DNA of 6,838 nucleotides from contig JAOUEB010000071.1 in NCBI GenBank assembly GCA_029858925.1, positions 1 to 6,838 of the forward strand. Reading direction: 5' to 3'. The notes under the pieces were generated by a model that was not told where the DNA came from, searched no databases, and was given only the letters and a program-made list of their open reading frames with translations. Origin of the DNA: Nitrospira sp. GTDB lineage: Bacteria > Nitrospirota > Nitrospiria > Nitrospirales > Nitrospiraceae. Numbering within the stretch: position 1 is the first letter of the stretch; every line of letters begins with the position of its first letter. The position numbers and the translations under genes were made by a program. This document shows positions 5,077-6,838 of this stretch, piece after piece.

Positions 5077-6318
5077 ATGACGACCAGCGAAGTCAAAGAT
5101 CCGAAACTCTATCCGATTCTGCGGAACCTTCAATTCTCACCCATTAAACAGGGGGAGGACCAGTTCATGGTCCTCTGGGACCCGAGCGGGTTGAGTAAGG
5201 AGAAACTCGTCCTCCCGTTGAATTACTTTTTCATCGTCCAGCATTTCGACGGGGAACATTCGCTTCTTGAAATCGGTGCGATCTATTTAAAACGGTTCGG
5301 CGAATTTCTGGTGCCGAGCAAGGTGGAACAGCTGGTCGAGGACCTCGATCAGAAACTCTTTCTGGAAGGAGCGCGGACTGACAGCGCACGGCTACGTCTC
5401 CGTGATGAGTATCGGCAAGCCTCGCTTCGGAAGGCCGCCTTTGCCGGGCGCAGCTATGAAGCAGACGGAGCGAAGTTGAAAAAGCAGATCGATGGGTTCT
5501 TCACATCCGGGGAAGGTCCAGACTTTAAGCCATCTGAAAACCAAGGGAAGCCGATCAAGGGGTTGGTTGCGCCGACCTACGATCTGAAACAGGCCGGGCC
5601 GGTCTATGCCTGGGCGTACAAAGAGCTGCAAGAAGCCATTCAGCCCGATGTCTATGTCGTGATCGGCACGGCGTACGCCGGGCTGGACAATCTGTTTGCC
5701 GTGACGGACAAGGATTTTGAGACGCCACTGGGCCTCGTGCGCACAGATCAGCCGATTGTCTCACAACTGAAAGAGTGTCTTCCGACAGCGTTTGAAGAGG
5801 ATGTCTGCCATCAAGCCGAGCATGCGATTGAATTCCAATTGCCGTTCCTCCAGCAGATCGTCGAGGCTAAGAAGCCGTTCACGATCGTACCGATCCTGAC
5901 CTCCTTCTCGGCGGCGAGCCTGCGCGATGCAACGGTACGCCAATCGGTGGATCAGTTTTTAACTGGTCTGCGAACGGTGCTGAGCAAAGCGGGACGGAAG
6001 TACTGTGTGGTCGCCGGAGCTGAACTGGCCCATCTCGGAATGCGGTATGGCGACAAAGCCCCACCGACCGACTTTTCATTTCACCGTGCAATGCAACACG
6101 ACTTGGAAATGCTCAAGCCGGTGGAAGAACTCAAGCCCGAGGAATTCGCCGCCTATATTCAGAAAGAGAACGACCAGCGCCGCATCTCCGGTTTTTCACC
6201 TATCTACTCATTATTGCAGCTGATCCAAGCCGAAAAAGGGCAGGTCCTCCGCTACGACCGCGGCATTACCGACCAATACAATTCCACCGTGACCTACGCC
6301 AGCATGGCGTTCTTTTGA
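5077..6318 (+). CDS. Divergent Memo-family protein (AmmeMemoRadiSam system protein B-like) with PqqD-like N-terminal region
   Basis: The 413-residue protein is soluble, with no signal peptide. Residues about 40-100 (LPLNYFFIVQHFDGEHSLLEIGAIYL, then a VPSKVEQLVEDLDQKLFLEG helix) look like a PqqD-type winged-helix region. Residues about 118-413 are a Memo domain: RKAAFAGRSYEAD, GPVYAWAYKEL, ETPLG, EHAIEFQLPFL and IVPILTSF are family signatures. Human Memo binds metal through His49, His81 and Cys244, near Asp189 and His192. At the matching places this protein has Thr167 (in APTYD, where PHAGY is usual), Tyr200 (GTAYAG for GPNHTG), Ser371 (ISGFSP for CGRHP), Glu316, and a retained His319. These alignments are by eye. 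Metal binding of the usual type is therefore doubtful. No AMMECR1 or radical-SAM partner is in the window. The ATG at 5077 follows the repeat gap with no Shine-Dalgarno. A TPR-type gene follows after 6 nt. Molecular role is unknown. Confidence 0.87.
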   Translation: MTTSEVKDPKLYPILRNLQFSPIKQGEDQFMVLWDPSGLSKEKLVLPLNYFFIVQHFDGEHSLLEIGAIYLKRFGEFLVPSKVEQLVEDLDQKLFLEGARTDSARLRLRDEYRQASLRKAAFAGRSYEADGAKLKKQIDGFFTSGEGPDFKPSENQGKPIKGLVAPTYDLKQAGPVYAWAYKELQEAIQPDVYVVIGTAYAGLDNLFAVTDKDFETPLGLVRTDQPIVSQLKECLPTAFEEDVCHQAEHAIEFQLPFLQQIVEAKKPFTIVPILTSFSAASLRDATVRQSVDQFLTGLRTVLSKAGRKYCVVAGAELAHLGMRYGDKAPPTDFSFHRAMQHDLEMLKPVEELKPEEFAAYIQKENDQRRISGFSPIYSLLQLIQAEKGQVLRYDRGITDQYNSTVTYASMAFF

Positions 6319-6324
6319 GATCTC

Positions 6325-6838
6325 ATGTTTCGCGTGACGGCTCAAGCCATTGTGACGGTGGTTCTCCTGAGCCTGGGACAGGCGCTCAGCGCTGGCGCGA
6401 CTGATCCAGTACCAGCTCAACTCTCTCTTCAAGAGAGGCTCAAGCAGCTGCTTGACCAAAAGGTTGAGCATGCCTCCGACCCTGCCTTGCTTGTGCGCCT
6501 GGCGGACGCCTATCTGGATCTTGGCGATGATCTAGACCTGGAACAATCTATACGCAAATCGGCCTATGACGAAGGCGCAAAAGCGGCGAAAGAAGCCATC
6601 GACCTTCAGGAACAGAATGCGGATGCGCACTATCTCTATGCGGCAAATCTTGGGAGTTCTGCGCAATTGGCCGGCCTGATGGCATCTGCGTTGACGGTGC
6701 GAGATTTGAAGCAGCATGTTGATCGCGCGTTGGCGCTGAAACCCAACCATGCCGCGGCGTTGCACATGAAGGGAATGATGCTGGAAGAATTGCCCTGGGT
6801 CTTAGGCGGGGATGCAGAAGGCGCCCTGGCCCATCTCC
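6325..6838 (+). CDS. Secreted TPR-like protein (TatT / helical-repeat type), 3' end beyond window
   Basis: The first 171 residues are visible; the reading frame is open at the window edge. Residues 1-24 form a signal peptide (hydrophobic core about 8-22, LSAGA near the cleavage site), so the protein should be exported to the periplasm. The rest is helical: DPALLVRLADAYLDLGD (52-68), SAYDEGAKAAKEAIDL (79-94), NADAHYLYAANLG (98-110), LKQHVDRALALKPNHAAALHMKGMMLEELPW (about 128-158), then LGGDAEGALAHL. The ALALKPNHAAAL stretch is TPR-like, and the PWVLGGD stretch resembles the TatT subunit family of TRAP transporters and related RMD-type repeats (by recollection). The ATG at 6325 is in the same frame as the Memo-like gene, six bases after its stop. 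GAGA at 6317-6320 is a weak Shine-Dalgarno. Probably co-transcribed with the Memo-like gene; a structural or binding role is inferred. Confidence 0.8.
   Translation, partial: MFRVTAQAIVTVVLLSLGQALSAGATDPVPAQLSLQERLKQLLDQKVEHASDPALLVRLADAYLDLGDDLDLEQSIRKSAYDEGAKAAKEAIDLQEQNADAHYLYAANLGSSAQLAGLMASALTVRDLKQHVDRALALKPNHAAALHMKGMMLEELPWVLGGDAEGALAHL

Noticed and set aside
4510..5133. 207-residue minus-strand open frame with repeated Val/Tyr/Leu residues
   Set aside because: Part of it is simply translation of the nonamer arrays (9 nt keeps one frame) and the rest is antisense to the seven-helix gene.

Overview
The window is a one-directional (+ strand) bacterial segment with moderately GC-rich coding sequence. 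It holds six complete protein genes and the 5' part of a seventh. A two-membrane or didermic bacterium of the Nitrospirota type (Nitrospira-like) is my best guess. That rests on remembered protein resemblance and on intergenic regions packed with short-period repeats. No marker gene here proves it.

Layout. Positions 1-72 are repeat-filled leader DNA. Positions 73-4878 hold five genes that look like one functional module: a soluble barrel-sandwich/KOW-like protein (73-1197); an exported, membrane-anchored protein with a fibronectin-III-like region followed by what I recognise as a DUF6754 domain (1245-2525); a polytopic membrane protein (2522-3172); a bitopic protein with a large loop domain predicted to be extracytoplasmic (3271-4116); and a seven-helix membrane protein (4132-4878). 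Genes 2 and 3 share an ATGA overlap, and genes 4 and 5 are 15 nt apart with a Shine-Dalgarno sequence laid over the upstream stop codon. This is typical of translationally coupled subunits. None of the five has a function I can name, so the module is a candidate undescribed membrane complex.

A 198-nt gap then leads to a second unit: a Memo-family (AmmeMemoRadiSam system protein B-like) protein with a PqqD-like N-terminal region (5077-6318), and, 6 nt later, a secreted TPR-type helical-repeat protein cut by the window end (6325-6838). The Memo-like protein keeps the fold signatures but has lost most of the metal-ligand residues known for Memo.

The most unusual DNA-level feature is that four of the gaps between genes are built from short exact-period arrays. 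Three carry 7-nt periods (before gene 1, between genes 1 and 2, and between genes 3 and 4), each with a different consensus. One carries a 9-nt period as two arrays in opposite orientation (between genes 5 and 6). The arrays confuse start-site choice for gene 2. The two genes that start right after an array (1 and 6) lack a recognisable Shine-Dalgarno sequence. There is no gene-free stretch over 300 bases, and I see no tRNA, rRNA, CRISPR, transposase or convincing terminator.
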